Under the pieces are notes generated by a model. That model was not told the origin of the DNA, ran no database searches, and was given only the letters and a program-made list of their open reading frames with translations. A DNA stretch of 64,000 nucleotides from Tilletia caries (Eukaryota > Basidiomycota > Exobasidiomycetes > Tilletiales > Tilletiaceae). Shown here piece after piece: positions 20,706-33,500 of the stretch. How positions within the stretch are numbered: the stretch's first letter is position 1; the number at the start of each line of letters is the position of its first letter. The position numbers and the translations under genes are program-made. Where the stretch lies: contig JALUTQ010000030.1 of NCBI GenBank assembly GCA_032718865.1, positions 62,001 to 126,000 of the forward strand, given 5' to 3'.

Positions 20706-23640
20706 CCCTTGCGCCATGCTCGCCTATTCAACATTCAACAGCACATCTTCGCAGCACTGCACCCGTCTTGCTTCCCAGATAGATCAGCAACACAAGACAA
20801 GACACAGCGGCGAAGGCGTGCCGGGCGGCAGGCCGTTGTGTGTTGTGCGTGCTCGTCGAACGTCTGTGCGTCTGTGCGAGAGGCAAGGGAGGTGTCAGGA
20901 ATATCCAACAGGGTGGCTCCTGCTCACCTTCTCAAAGCTCCGTCCCGGACGTAATCGGTGCACTCGGCCATTGCGTCTGATGTCACGTGACCAACTTTCA
21001 CTCGCCGAAGACCACGCACGACCTGCTTGCTCACAGGCCACAGCTCACAGCACTGAGCACGGTCGAGCATCCAGAGATCCGATCGAGAGCACGACCGGCG
21101 AAAGGAGCCGTGTGAAGACAGGGCAGGAATAATGAGTGCTCCGCCTGATCTCATTCATGGGCTCCGTTTCATTCCCTGCCTGACATCGATCGTCTTGCTA
21201 ACGTCTTCGTAATACATCCCCAGCAGGAACTGCAGATGGTGTTGACGAGTTTCCTTCCTTTCTGTTTGCTCAGGTAAATGATGGGGAACGCGGTCCGACG
21301 GCCTCGCCCCTCGGCGCACGGGGGTCGCTTCAGTCTTTGTCCAAGGGACGAGGGGGAGGCTTCGTCACTTCACGGTTTCCCCGTTCCCGCCAGGCCGGAT
21401 GGTTGCAAAATCAAGTTTGGGCGATCCGTCGACCCTGTGCACCGTCTGCTGACTCTTAGACGCTTTTTTCTGACAGCTGCTCATTCTCCTCTCCCTCCAT
21501 CTCTCCCTCCCTTCCTCCGCCAAGTACCTTCTATCTACGCGCAGAAACTGCCGAAGATTCGGATGCGTCTCGACCCCAAGGCGAGATCCCTCGTGAGGCT
21601 CATCGACGCCCCTACCTCAAGACAGCTGCTCCACTCTCCTACAGACAGACGAGGAGGCCCCTAGACTCGACTTGCAGGCTTCGCTATCGTCGTCATGCTA
21701 GGCATGCGCATGACCCAGGGAAAGGCAGGAGGCCGCTCGAAGGTATTCTATATCCCACGCTTTACTGACCCACAATCTCGCGCCTTTCCCATGTCGGTCT
21801 CGAGAGGCAAAGTGGCAAGCAAAAGCTGTGACTACCTACTGGGTGAGCGCAGCTTCTCCGGGCTCTCGGCGTGGGTATAGACACGAGGTTCTCGATGCAC
21901 AGCGCCCAACCTCGGGGCTTGAGGCTGCGCAGATCCGCTATATGTAATACTATAGGAAGCCCATGTATACATTAACCTCTCCTGCACTAACAGCTGCCTT
22001 ACCTTACTGATCTTGAAGTAGCTGTGGTTGGCCCCTATCTTTCTTGCACCCTTGGCACAATTAGACACCCTGGGACGCCTGGGTACAGCTGCAAGGAGGA
22101 TGAGAATTATTAGTCGCCGCTGGCACGTCTCCTCGATCGTTGTGCTGCTGATGCCTCTCCGGTTTGGCGAGGCAACATCACCGCATAAGAACGACAGACA
22201 GACAGGCAGGGTGGGCAGCCCCCGACCGCTGACTTCTTTTTGATGTTACACCCTGCGCCAACATCTGTGGCTGCGTGTTGGGTCTTTGTCCCGCTGAGCG
22301 CTGAGCGCGGCGTATTAATTCGGTTACCGAGTAGGCGAGTACGGTCAACGTCTTCACGCTTCACAGCCCACGCCGGCCCACCACGCAGCACGCAGCACGC
22401 AGCGTGCAGCGTGCTGGTCTGTTGGGGGCGCTGGGGCTCCGCCTGCTGCTTCCTATCCTTTATACTTGGCTGCTTCCGTAAAAGCTTGAGCTAAAAGGGG
22501 CTGAGCTGTGTACATATACATGTATGGGGACTTTTGGCGTGTCTGACTACATATACTATGTACTCTGCTCGTCTACCGCCGGCATCGAGGGGGGCGTGGG
22601 AGCCAAGAACGAAGATATCTCGATCTCTATCTGCTCTGTTGGGAGACCGATCCGGTGTCTTCTGTCCTCATATGTAAATCCCGTTCTGCCGTACTCGGTC
22701 ACATACACACTCCTTCGCCAGGCGTCAGTAACGATCACAGCATGGAGCAGCATGGACCGGAGACGGAAGTCGGAACGGACAACGGTGCCTAATCACATGA
22801 CCCGGGGAGTGATTGCGGAGAACTGGAGATGAAAGATGAAGCGATGAAAAGCGTGGGAATTGCAGAGATGAGGTGAATACATTGTGACAGATCCCGACAT
22901 TCGCTCCTCGAATCTCGCCGGGTGGTGGTGCGTCGAGCGTCGACCCCAGGTAGGCGCGGGCTCGACGCTCGACGGTGGACATTGGACAATCGATATGGGA
23001 TCGGTAGAGCGTTGCAATTTGCAGGCAGGCTGCGCTGCGTGCTGGTCGTTGGTGGCTGCTTCCAACTTCCAACCAGCAACGAACGAACGAGGGACGAGCA
23101 AGATCGGGTGGGGGTCATTTGTTTGTTATGCAAAGGTTCATGCGCGAAAGACGTACTATTTAGGTGTAGATAGGCGAAAACGTTGTCCGAATGAGGCGAT
23201 TTAAGGTAAGACGGGTGAACAGGAACAGCGGGGCTAATAACCATATGAGACATCGATAAGCTTGCAGATTGCAGCATGCTGCCGGGCATTGTTTGTTATG
23301 ATTGTGTCAGAGCGTCGTATGTAGTCGCGTCAAAGGCAAAATAGTAAACAAGAGACGCATCGACGTTCGCGAAGATTTCATTCTCGCACCTGCGCCTGCC
23401 TAGTGCCTAGTGCCTGCACTCACTTGCCTGCGTCTGCGCCTGCGTCTGCGTCGGACGTGGAGAGGAACATCACCATCCAATCTCCCGCTCATCTCGAGGT
23501 CACTACTCCTGGTACTTATACTGCCAGCATCAAGTGCAAGGTCAAGGTCGACGCCCGCATCAATCGCAGGGGCACCGTCCATATCGTCGAGCTATAGAGC
23601 GTATATACACACTCCCAACTGGCAACTACATACATACACG
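20706..23640. other. Long intergenic region without recognisable genes
   Basis: About 2.9 kb. An ATG-started 128-codon ORF at 21278 (plus) and other short ORFs have low-complexity, motif-free products. No tRNA cloverleaf or repeat was recognised. The last part (about 23350-23640) is probably the untranslated leader of the next gene: it ends at a good donor (gtaagt, 23641) whose acceptor is at 23710. Confidence 0.35.
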
Positions 23641-23731
23641 GTAAGTCACCCGAACGTCATTCCTCCCTCATCTCATCCCTCGGCTGATCGTCCGTATTCA
23701 ACCCGTACAGACAGCCAAGCTCGCAACCGCA

Positions 23732-25564
23732 ATGATGGACCAGCGCCGCAACAGCGTACCCGTACCCCAAGACGCTGGCAAGTTCCATCAGTGGCTCTCC
23801 CGCGTAACAAAGCGGTCGCCAGCACAGGCCCAACCTCAATCACCACCGCTGAGCCGTCGGCAGTCACAGTCTCAATGCCCTGCTTCTGGCGCAACGACTC
23901 CCCGGCTGCCCAGCCATGTCCAGGTACTCCCACGACACGACGGTCTCTTCACCCCAGCCAAAGACGACGACGACGACGACCCAGTCGACGCACATGTACC
24001 GGAAACAGACGAGTTCCACGACGCTCAAAGCTCAGTCACCGGGATCAGCGCAGCACAGCGCCTGCCTCCCCCGCATCTGCCCTTACCCCATCAGCACCAC
24101 TACAACCCCTACCACGAGAACGACACTCTCTCCGCCCTCGGGGGTGCTCCGGGCCGACAGGGAGAATCCGTCCTCTCCTTCGGCTCCCTGGGCCCCCCTA
24201 CCGAACTCGTCGTCTCCGGCGTTCTCAGACCAGGCCAGAACCATGTCTCCAGCAGCTTCAATGTCTTCGGAGAAATCGAGAAAGCGCAGCAAGCTCCTCC
24301 CGCTCACAGCGCAGCCGGAATGATGCTTGGCGAGGACGAGCTTCATCGAAGGGAATTGCTCAGATACCATAAAGCTATCGATGGCCACGGCGATGAAGGT
24401 ATGTCCAGCCTGAGCATTGGCGCTGAGGGGATCGATAATCTCCCGCCGCCCCAGCCCCAGCCGAACATCCCTACACGCTTGACTTCGAAGCAACAACAGC
24501 AAGAAGCGCAGCAACACGTGTACCAAAATGGGCCGGAGGACAGAACATCAAGCAGACGAATGTCTGCACCCGTCACGGCTCGGGCAACTTACGAGTTCCC
24601 CTCCCGATCGCCCACCTTTGCCGCCGCTAACTCGTCTAACGTACACCAAATCGGAAATGGGCATCTGAAGGAACACCAAAACCAATCGAGCACTCCACCG
24701 GGTACAATGGGCCGCAGCCAAGCAAAAATCAACCGCAGCCTGCCCGTGTCTCCCAATCTCTTTCCCTCCACTTCCCACTCCACCCCCATCATTTTCCCCA
24801 CTCTCCATTCCTCCACCGCCGCGACCGCCGCCGGTGCCGGTGCTGCGGATCCGCAGGCCGACAGGCCACAATCGAGAATTAGGATCGAATCCTGGCGGAT
24901 GCAGGTCAAAGCGCCGCCTAAGATGTCCCCCGCAGCCACCGCTGCCCTCGTCATCTCGCCCTCCGTCTCGGCGCCCAACAACGCGACCAGTACCACGGCG
25001 GACCTGCCACTCTCAAATGCGCAGCAGCAAGCGGAGGGGGAGCAAGATATGGACGACAGCCATGATGGCCCGGGCGCCGTGGCAGGAAGCACAGCTTCCG
25101 TCGTCACCGTCCACGGCGGCGACCTTTCTTCGTCGCAGAGACCACCACCAGCAGATGAGTTTGAGACCCTGGCCGACAATTACGCTCAGAAGCGATCGAG
25201 GTCGGACTCGAGAGCCTCTGCGCATACCTCTGGCTCTGCTGGGAATGGTTCCCGGACGCCGGTGATGCGGCCTATGGAGCCGATCATCCTCACCAACACC
25301 GCGACGCGCTCGACCTCACCTGCACCACCGCCCCTGCCTCCAAAGGACGCCTGGTCTCTCTCCCGCGCAAATTCGCTCTCTGCGAGGGGTGCTCAACAAC
25401 AACAACCGCAACCGCAACAGCAAGAGCAGCGCGCCCGTCGACCGCCTGTGCTGCCTATGAGTGCCGATGGGGCGCCGCCTAAGTTTGGCTCGATCAGGAC
25501 GAATGTATCGCAGTATACGACTGTGACGGGGATGAGTGATATGACGAGTGTTTCGAAGCGCTGA
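23732..25564 (+). CDS. Low-complexity hydrophilic protein, function unknown
   Basis: A single coding exon of 610 codons starting MMDQRRNSVPVPQDAGKFHQ. A leader intron (23641..23710, gtaagt...gtacag) probably precedes it. The protein is rich in Ser, Pro, Gln and Ala, with Asp-, His-, Gln- and Pro-rich runs and many potential Ser/Thr phosphorylation sites. Less repetitive islands are SSSFNVFGEIEKAQ, EDELHRRELLRYHKAI, GMSSLSIGAEGIDNLPPP and ADEFETLADNYAQKRSRS. No membrane segment, signal peptide or enzymatic motif is visible. Such proteins are often regulators or cytoskeletal adaptors, but no function can be assigned. Long uninterrupted frame and protein-like codon use support a real gene. Confidence 0.7.
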   Translation: MMDQRRNSVPVPQDAGKFHQWLSRVTKRSPAQAQPQSPPLSRRQSQSQCPASGATTPRLPSHVQVLPRHDGLFTPAKDDDDDDPVDAHVPETDEFHDAQSSVTGISAAQRLPPPHLPLPHQHHYNPYHENDTLSALGGAPGRQGESVLSFGSLGPPTELVVSGVLRPGQNHVSSSFNVFGEIEKAQQAPPAHSAAGMMLGEDELHRRELLRYHKAIDGHGDEGMSSLSIGAEGIDNLPPPQPQPNIPTRLTSKQQQQEAQQHVYQNGPEDRTSSRRMSAPVTARATYEFPSRSPTFAAANSSNVHQIGNGHLKEHQNQSSTPPGTMGRSQAKINRSLPVSPNLFPSTSHSTPIIFPTLHSSTAATAAGAGAADPQADRPQSRIRIESWRMQVKAPPKMSPAATAALVISPSVSAPNNATSTTADLPLSNAQQQAEGEQDMDDSHDGPGAVAGSTASVVTVHGGDLSSSQRPPPADEFETLADNYAQKRSRSDSRASAHTSGSAGNGSRTPVMRPMEPIILTNTATRSTSPAPPPLPPKDAWSLSRANSLSARGAQQQQPQPQQQEQRARRPPVLPMSADGAPPKFGSIRTNVSQYTTVTGMSDMTSVSKR

Positions 25565-26718
25565 ACGTTACGAGCCAAGGCCGGAATGGTGATTCGACAG
25601 CATCGGAAAACCGGGAGGCTTCTACTCGTCCTCGTCCGGCCCGGGCAGCTGTGGGCGACATCCCAAAGCCCGATCTCGCCACTTGACCCCTTCGAACGTC
25701 CCCGCCCCGCTTGCTCTTCTGAAGGAGAGCTCTTCTACCCAGAGACCTGATCTGCTGGCCATACGAAACGAACAGACGAACATCAACGAACAAACGAACG
25801 AACGAACCCAAAACTTAATAATCAAAGAATACGACCCCTGGAACGAAACAATATCAAACAAAAGAAAAGCCTTACGAAAACGAAGGACACATCCCTCAAA
25901 CAACAACGACTCTTGAACGAACGAACGCCCCCTTTCCCATTCAACCCATTCATCCATAAAAAATACAGCTTCTCCAATCAGCCTTGGCCCGCTTGGCCCC
26001 CGACCCCCTTATTTTCAACGAAAACCGGACAGGCGAAACGCAGCCTGACCGCCTCGCCGCCTGCAGGCACGCGGTTCGACCCTTCTACGCTTGACGGACG
26101 GAGGTTTACTTCGGACCCGCATGCGACGGATGGATCGTAAATTGCGTCGGCATCCACCTTTCCCCCCCATCTTCTTCTTCTTCTTCAAAACTTGCTTCGC
26201 CCCCATTACGCTCCTGCTTGATTCCAGCGTAATTCCCTTTTACTTGCTTCGCTGTGCTCGGTACCCCAAGTCCCTAACCCGGACCTACCCCCAAACAACA
26301 AACCACATCTGTACTTTTTCACACAACTACCTCAACATCGGATTCGGACGAAGTGATTTGAAATGAATGGAACATCCCCTTTTTTTTCTTCACACCCCTT
26401 GGACGGCCGCCGTGTTCACGTCCTCTCGCTGACCCTGATGCATATCCTGCTCAACCTGGCCTCCGACGCCTTGGGGAAGAGAGAGAAACAACCGATCTTC
26501 CATTTATTTCGAACCGATCAAAGTGTACAACTTGCCAAGAAGAGGCGGCGATGGAAAGAGATTTGCAGACTTGCAGGGGGGAGAAGCAAAAAAGAGCGGG
26601 CGGGATCCAAGCAGGGGCAGAGAGAGATGGAAAGAAGGGAGCTCTTGCTGGGTAAGAAGTTCGTGCCTTCATCTATGTCCGCAAACGTGCGCCGAAATCA
26701 GCGATTGGAGGATAGGGG
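25565..26718. other. Convergent 3' intergenic region
   Basis: 1.15 kb between the low-complexity gene and RAD16. It contains GAACGAAC-type short repeats near 25770-25925 and pyrimidine tracts; no gene is seen. Confidence 0.4.
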
Positions 26719-29700
26719 TTACTGGAATAGGAACTGGAGGTCCGCCACGCTGGGGGAAGGAGAAACAGAGGACTCGTCAGTCAAACTGAAAAAAGTTACA
26801 GGCGAAGTGGGAAGACCATCCTCCTCAGGCAAGGAAACTCACCTCAGGCGACCCATCGCCGAATCGTCCTTGCCTATCGCAGCCTCGATCATCGCCGACT
26901 TCTTATTCTGCAGCTCTACGATGCGCGCCTCGATGCTGTTCTCGATAATCATGCGCTTGACTGTTGTCCGAGACAAAGGAAAGAAAAACAGTGCGCAGCA
27001 AGAGGAGAGTGTTTAGCGTCAAAACATCGAGGTTGGGGTTGGGGTTGGGATAACACTCACCAATGATGGGCCTGTGCTGGCCGATACGATGGATGCGGTC
27101 AGCTGCTTGGAGCTCTACACTCGGATTCCACCAGCTGCGTGAAGGAGAGAGGGTTCAACTCAGGTTTTGAACGCCGGGACAATGCGAGGTCGAAAGGGTA
27201 ACCTTGTAATGAAAGAGGAAACAAGGAAAAAGAAACTCACGGATCCATCAGGTACACCCTCGACGCCTCCGTCAAGTTGAGCGCCACGCCTCCCGCCTTG
27301 AGCGAGATCAAGAAGACGGTGACCGACGTGTTCTCGGTGAAGAACTTGATGGTCCGGTCCCGTTGCTGGGGCGTCATATCCCCCTCCAACCTTGCAATCT
27401 TGAAACCTGCCCGCGCCAGACGGAAGGCGATGAGGTCAAGAAAGGACCGGAACTGGGAAAAGACAATACTCTTAATCGTGTGGTCTTCGGACCGGAGACT
27501 CGTCAGTTCCTCCACCAGCGCCTCGACCTTCGTGCTCGAGCGCCATTTGCTGAGATCCAATCGACTCAGCAGGCCCTGACGCGCGTTCTGTTCGGGCCGG
27601 GGCGCATCCATCGTCTCCTGCTCGAGATCGATCGCAAAGATCGCATGGCAGTACGGGCATTCCAGCTTGAGCCCGCTCGCCTCGCCATCGCCTACGTACT
27701 CGCTGATGCACCCGCGACAGAAGACATGCCGACAGTTACTCATGATCGGATCCTCCGCTTCGTCCGCGCACAGCCGGCACACGTGCGTCTCCGAGACGCT
27801 GTCGCCCATGATCTTGGCGGACGAGCCCGTCTTGGAGCGCAGCACGAGATCGGGGTGGCACGCCAGCTGCCGCATCCGCGTCAGGAGGGTGAATATGTTC
27901 GAGTAGTTGTTCAGCACCGTGCCCGAGTCGATGAAGGTGGTGAACTTGCGCTGACCGTCGGTGTATAGGGACTGGTACAGGTCGGCCTCCTCCTCGTTGA
28001 AGACGTCCCGGCGGACGAGCATGGTCCGCGGTGGCAGGCCCATATCGTCCGCACGCTCCAGCTTGGTCCGCCGGAGCATCATATGCTGCAACAGCGTGCG
28101 CAGCCGAACGAACGCGTCCTTCCCCTCCCCGTCCTCCGCTCCGTGCCGCTGAATCGGCTTGAGGACCTCGTTGTTCCAGAAGCAGGTATGGTGCATGGGC
28201 GTGTGACCACAGGCGCCACAGAACTTATTCTGGACCATGCCCCAGTGCATACTCTTGCAGTCGCACTGGAGACAGTAGTAGTTCGCAAACGGCTCCGCCC
28301 CGATGAAGCGGACCATGCTGAAGAGCTCTCCGACCCGGTTCTGGAGCGGCGTTCCGCTGAGGCACCACCGATACATGGCCCGGAGCGCAAAGGCGCCCTT
28401 GGCCGTGTTCGTCGCTCGGTCCTTAATGCAGTGCGCCTCGTCCAGGACGACCCGTCTCCAATCAATCGAATGCACAGCACTCTTCTCCTTGAACTTCTCG
28501 CCCTTCCGGACAAAGCCGGACTCCTGTCGGCGAAAGCTCGACTCCAGCACGGCATACGAGGTCAAGACGACGTCCGCTTTGCGGAGCTTGCTGGATTCGG
28601 AGGCGGCGGCGCGGTTGGCGCCGTGCCAGAGGAGGACGTTGAACTGCGGTGCGTACTTGTGGAGCTCGTTGGCCCATTGCATGAGGGCGACGGTTGGGGC
28701 GATGACCAGGGTGGAACGTGCCTTGTCTGTCTTATCGCGGCGATCCTCGTCGCTGAGCATAAGCGAGATGATCTGCACGGTCTTGCCCATGCCCTGAATC
28801 GAAAAAAGCGCAGGCCGTTAGCATTCGGTCTCGAAGCGGCAAGATACTGAACGGCACTCACCATCTCGTCGGCGAGCAGTCCGCCCTGCCAGTAGCTGTC
28901 CTCTTGCTGGACGAGCCAGTGCAGACTTTCGAGCTGGAACGGTAGCAAGGTCACACCGGGCGCGAGGTTCTTGGGCGGCTCTGCGCTCTGGGGCTGAGGC
29001 AAGGGAATGTCGGCGAGGTCTTTCCATACTGTGGTAAGCTCCGGGTGATAGGTCTGTAGCTTGACCTTGTTGCGCTCGTACTGTGCGGAGAGAAAGAGAG
29101 AGCAGAATCATCAGTCAAGCGCAGTTCGAAGAGGGACCCTTGAGGACCAGCCTTTAACTTACATGCGTGAGGGTCTTGCGCTTGACACCCTTATTGGCAT
29201 CGATCTCAAGAGCGCGTATTGCGCGTTGCTCCTTGCGAATTCGAGCATCGCGCTGCTTAGCCGTTTCGTACTTCTGCTCTTCCTGCATGCTACCCTTGGC
29301 CTTGCCGCGTTTTCCCTTGGCCGGTGCTTTCTCTGCGGGCTCCTGAGCCTGTTTGGAGGTGGAAGCTGAGGCGGACGCCCGACTGCTGCGCCCGGAAGGC
29401 CCTGCCTGTTGAGCGGCCTCTTTCGCTGCTGCGTCTGCTGCTGCCGCCGCTTCTGCCGCCGCTTCTGCTTCAGCCTTCTCCTTGCGTGCGACTTCAGCGA
29501 TCTCCTTGATAACGTGGGGCAGAAGCTTGCCAGCGTTGAGTGGAGTCTTGATGTAGTTGCTATTGTCCCTCTTCTTGAATACGTAATCTTCAGGGACAGC
29601 TGCCGCAATTGAGCCCTTGCCGGTCCTCTTGGCTGTTGATGCGAGTTTCTTTGCGAGAGGTTCTGCGTCGTCTAAGTCATCCAAGTCGGAGAGGGAGCCG

Positions 29701-30305
29701 GAGAAATCGCTGTTGTCATCGTCGTAGTCATCGTCTTGACTGAGCTTTGCTTTCGAGGCTGACTTGATGAGAGTCTTGCCTGCGACCTTGACGGAGGCGC
29801 CGCTCTTGCGTGGCTTTGCTGATGCGCTGCTGATTCGCTGACGCTTGCGAGAGGGAGCTTCTTCGAAGTCGTCACCAGAGTCGTCTTCGCCGTCGTCGTC
29901 CTGCTCTTGTTCGTCCTCCTCGAAGTCGGAAGCAGTGAGCTCGTCGATGTCTCGCTCATCATCACTGACTGCGAGCTGAGCGGCCAGAAGAGCGTCTGCC
30001 TCGATCTGAGCCCGGTTGAGAGTAGAGCCGCGTTCGATGGCGTGTTCTCGCTCATCGTCTGACGTTGCCCTTGCCTTTCCCTTCCCTTTACCCTTCGCGG
30101 GTGTTTCGACAGCGAGCTCGGGCTCGCTTTCCTCCTCCTCCTGGTGAGCGTTGCTGGAGCGCCTGGTGGGAGCAAGCGACGTGCTGAGTGCTCGTGCCTG
30201 TGCGGCAGCTGCCCGCCGTGGCCGAGATGGCGCGACCTCGACCTCGAACTCGACCTCGTCGCCGCTGTCCTGCGCCGCGTTGGCACTCTTCCTGCGAGCT
30301 GGCAT
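26719..30305 (-). CDS. RAD16: RAD16-type SNF2 ATPase with RING finger (global-genome nucleotide excision repair)
   Basis: Coding join complement(26719..26749, 26843..26960, 27061..27134, 27241..28793, 28862..29080, 29163..30305), 1045 aa; every junction keeps phase. In yeast, Rad16 acts with Rad7 to find lesions in silent chromatin and is part of a ubiquitin ligase. Residues 1-380 are acidic and Lys/Ala-rich. Helicase motifs: [14 protein letters not shown] (Walker A, split by an intron), [16 protein letters not shown] at 572-575, [16 protein letters not shown] Cys/His-rich [13 protein letters not shown] region comes next, then the RING finger at about 793-836 ([17 protein letters not shown]). 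The C-terminal lobe has [29 protein letters not shown] and [11 protein letters not shown]. It ends [11 protein letters not shown], as in Rad16. It diverges from CHL1. Confidence 0.95.
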
Positions 30306-30551
30306 TCCTGACTGAGTGAGTGGCTGGCGATGTCGATCCTCGCAAGCCGACAACGCGAAATTCTGGCGAAGGTGGGACGAGCTCGGAGCCTTTCTGCTCT
30401 GCGCTGACATAAGCACGTCACGCTTCTCTCACCTGCACACGCGACGCGACGCGTTTGGTGAAAAGAACAACACTGGCATCCTCGTCAGCTTCCTCGCTCG
30501 CCGCTCACTCCCTTCCATATAGACAGGCAGGAGTGACAGTATTGGAAAGAC
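30306..30551. promoter_or_regulatory. Divergent RAD16-CHL1 promoter with an MCB-like site
   Basis: 246 bp between the start codons of two genome-maintenance ATPases. It contains GCGACGCGACGCGTTTGG with ACGCGT at 30449-30454, the MluI cell-cycle box bound by MBF in yeasts. Co-regulation at G1/S is inferred, not shown. Confidence 0.45.
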
Positions 30552-33500
30552 ATGAGTGCTGAGAGAGATACGCTTGCCTTGCCGCAGCCTGAGCGCTCAG
30601 CCTCTGGCTTCCACTTTCCCTATGCCACTCCGTACAGCAACCAGCTCGACCTCATGGCGGCCCTCTTCCACGCCATCGAGCATCGCAAGGTCGCCGTCAT
30701 GGAATCGCCAACAGGCACGGGCAAGTCACTCTCCGTCATCTGTGCAGCCCTCACCTGGTTCATCTCCAACTCACGCCGTGCTCAGTTAGGATCCACCAAG
30801 AACAACAACAACAACAACAACAACAACAACTCCGAGGAAGAGCAGGAAGATGAGCCAGACTGGGTCACAGCTCATGCTGAAGCCAAACAGCGCTCAGCTC
30901 TGCTTCAGCACGAAGCCGAGCTCAACGAACGCATCGAACGCATCCGAAAACATCAGAAAGAGCTTATCGCCAAGGCAGCCCAGCAGAGTCGACAGGATCC
31001 CCGGCCGCGCAAGAAGATCGTGAGTACTCTGTCTTCCATTCGTTGTTCGTCAGGACTGACCCTTTGAGTCGATTTTTTACAGCGCCTCGACGGCGATATC
31101 GATAATGATGGAGAAGGGGAGGACGATGATGCTCGATTCTTGCCCTCCGACCTCTCCGACTCCGAATCCGGCCCTTCATCAATATCAATACAGAAGAAGA
31201 AGAAGCAGAAGAATGCCCACTTTCGCGTCCTGCCTTATACCGACCGCATCACATCCGACACCGCCGGCCAATCCAACGAGGATGACAACATCAACCTCAA
31301 CCCCGCCGTACGCGCCCTAATCGCAGAACTCGCTGCTTCTCGACCGCGCTGCTCTCGTACAAGAGGAGAAGAAGACGACCACGAGGACGAAGAACCGGAA
31401 TCGACTCCCAAGATCTTCTTCGCGTCACGAACTCACTCCCAGCTCTCCCAGTTCGTACAGGAGCTACGAAAGACGGCATTCTCCGGCTCGGCACAGGACG
31501 GAAGCGGGGTTCAGCTCAACTGGACAGACCATCATCAGCACACCGTCAGGGCCGTCCCACTCGGATCACGCAAACAGCTCTGCATCCATACAGGCGTGCA
31601 GAAGCTCGGAGCTCGAAGAGGCGCGGAGGCCATGAATGAGAAGTGTCTCGAGCTCATGAAGGGTGGTACCAGCAAACAGCAGAAGAAGGGCGGTAGTGCT
31701 GACGCGGAGGAAGGCACCAGCAAGAAGGGCCGGTGTCAGTTTTTACCCTCCAACGACGCTCTCGGTCATGCCCAGATGCTCGACTTCCGAGATCATGCTC
31801 TGGTACGTCAGACCTATTTCAATTCCCCCCTCGGACCTTTCCAGAAGACTTGCTCAGCTCAGATAGAAACTCCTTCAGGCCTCCCTACACGACATCGAAG
31901 ACCTCGCCGAACTCGGACGGAACCTCAACATATGCCCCTACTACGGCGCCCGCACCTCCGCCCGCCAAGCCGAACTCATCACCCTCCCGTACCCTTTACT
32001 CCTCTCCCGCCCAGCCCGGACCGCACTCGCTCTCTCCCTCAAGGACGCAATCATCATCATCGACGAGGCACACAATCTCATCGACACCGTGCTCTCCTCG
32101 CACAGTGTGGCGCTCTCCCTGGGCAACCTGAGGGCGGCGAAAGCCGGTTTGGATGTCTATTTGGCGAAGTTCGCTTCGAGGCTGAAGGGGGTGAATGAGA
32201 ATGCGGTCAGGAAGGTCAGGGCTGTGGTCGGTGCGCTGGAGGAGTGGTGCGTCAAGGAAGTCGAGAAGGCTGCCAAGGAGCAGGGGAAGAAGGAGTGGGT
32301 TATCACCTCCAACGAGTTCATCAGTCTCGTAGGCGGTACTTTCGATCAGGTCAATGTGAGTACTGGTCTCCTCTTCTGTCAACCCTTGAACTGGCTCACT
32401 TACCTTTCCCTCTGCGGCAATAGTTCCTCACCTTGCAAACGTACCTGCAAGAATCACAACTCCTCCGCAAAGTCATCAGCTACATCGACGTCCAAGCCGA
32501 GCGTGCTGCCGACAAGGCAGCCAAAGCCAAGATCGCCCAGACGGCGACGGCAACAACAGCCCGCAAATCTTCATCTTCTAAGCCGTCTGCACCGAGCAAG
32601 ACTGCCAAACCTCCTGCGGCAAAGGGGACCAAGGTCGCCCCAGCAGACGATGACGACAACAAGGACATCAGGGACGACAAGACGGCCTCGATGGCTGCTA
32701 TGATGGGCGGCATGTACGCCATCGAAGGCTTCCTCCTCAGTCTCACCAACCGCACCGACGACGGACGGGTCTTTGTTTCCATCTCGCCCGCTCCTTCTCC
32801 TTCTCCTCCTCCTGCTGGAAAGGGAGGTGCGGCCGGTGAGAAGTCGATGGTGCTCAGGTATCAGCTCCTCAATCCTGCGGATAGCTTTGCGGAGGTGGTG
32901 AGAGAGGCGAGGAGTGTCATCTTGTTGGGTGGAACGATGGAACCGGTGAGTGGAAGAATACAAGGGGCCGAATGCTCACCGTCAACCTCTTTGACCATCA
33001 ATCGTCCTCCCGTCTTGTCCCAATGCCAGATGTCCGACTTCCGCACCCAACTCTTCCCAGACGTGCCCAAAGACCGCTTCACGACCTTCTCCTGCGGCCA
33101 CATCATCCCACCCTCCAACCTGCACGCCGCCGTCCTGACGACAGCACCCCGGACGAACCGCGCTTTCGAGTTCAAATGGGACGCCCGGTCGGACACCGTC
33201 TTGCTCGACGATCTGGGCACGGTCTTGCTCAACCTCTGTGCCGTCGTTCCCGGTGGGCTTGTGGTCTTCGTGCCGTCGTATGGGTTTTTGGAGGCTGTTT
33301 GGACGAGATGGGAGAAGAGTGGGCTTTTGGCTCGGCTGGACGCAAAGAAGAAGGTGAGTAGAGTTTGTGAGGAGGACTCTGAAAACTGTCATTTGGGACG
33401 GTATTGATTGAGATTCGTCCTTGCGCTTGACGGGAAACAGATATTCCAAGAGCCGAAAAGTACGAGCGACGTCGAGGCTGTCTTTGAGCGGTACGCTGCG

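Noticed and set aside
21800..22100. Possible tRNA or structured RNA near GGTTCTCGATGC
   Set aside because: I could not form acceptor, D and anticodon arms; no cloverleaf.
23403..23597. A 64-residue frame with strand-like sequence (VERNITIQSPAHLEVTTPGT) upstream of the low-complexity gene
   Set aside because: It begins with GTG, not ATG, and lies in what appears to be a spliced leader; I could not connect it to another exon.
28083..28850. 255-codon plus-strand ORF opposite RAD16
   Set aside because: Antisense shadow of a conserved helicase exon, with no motif of its own.
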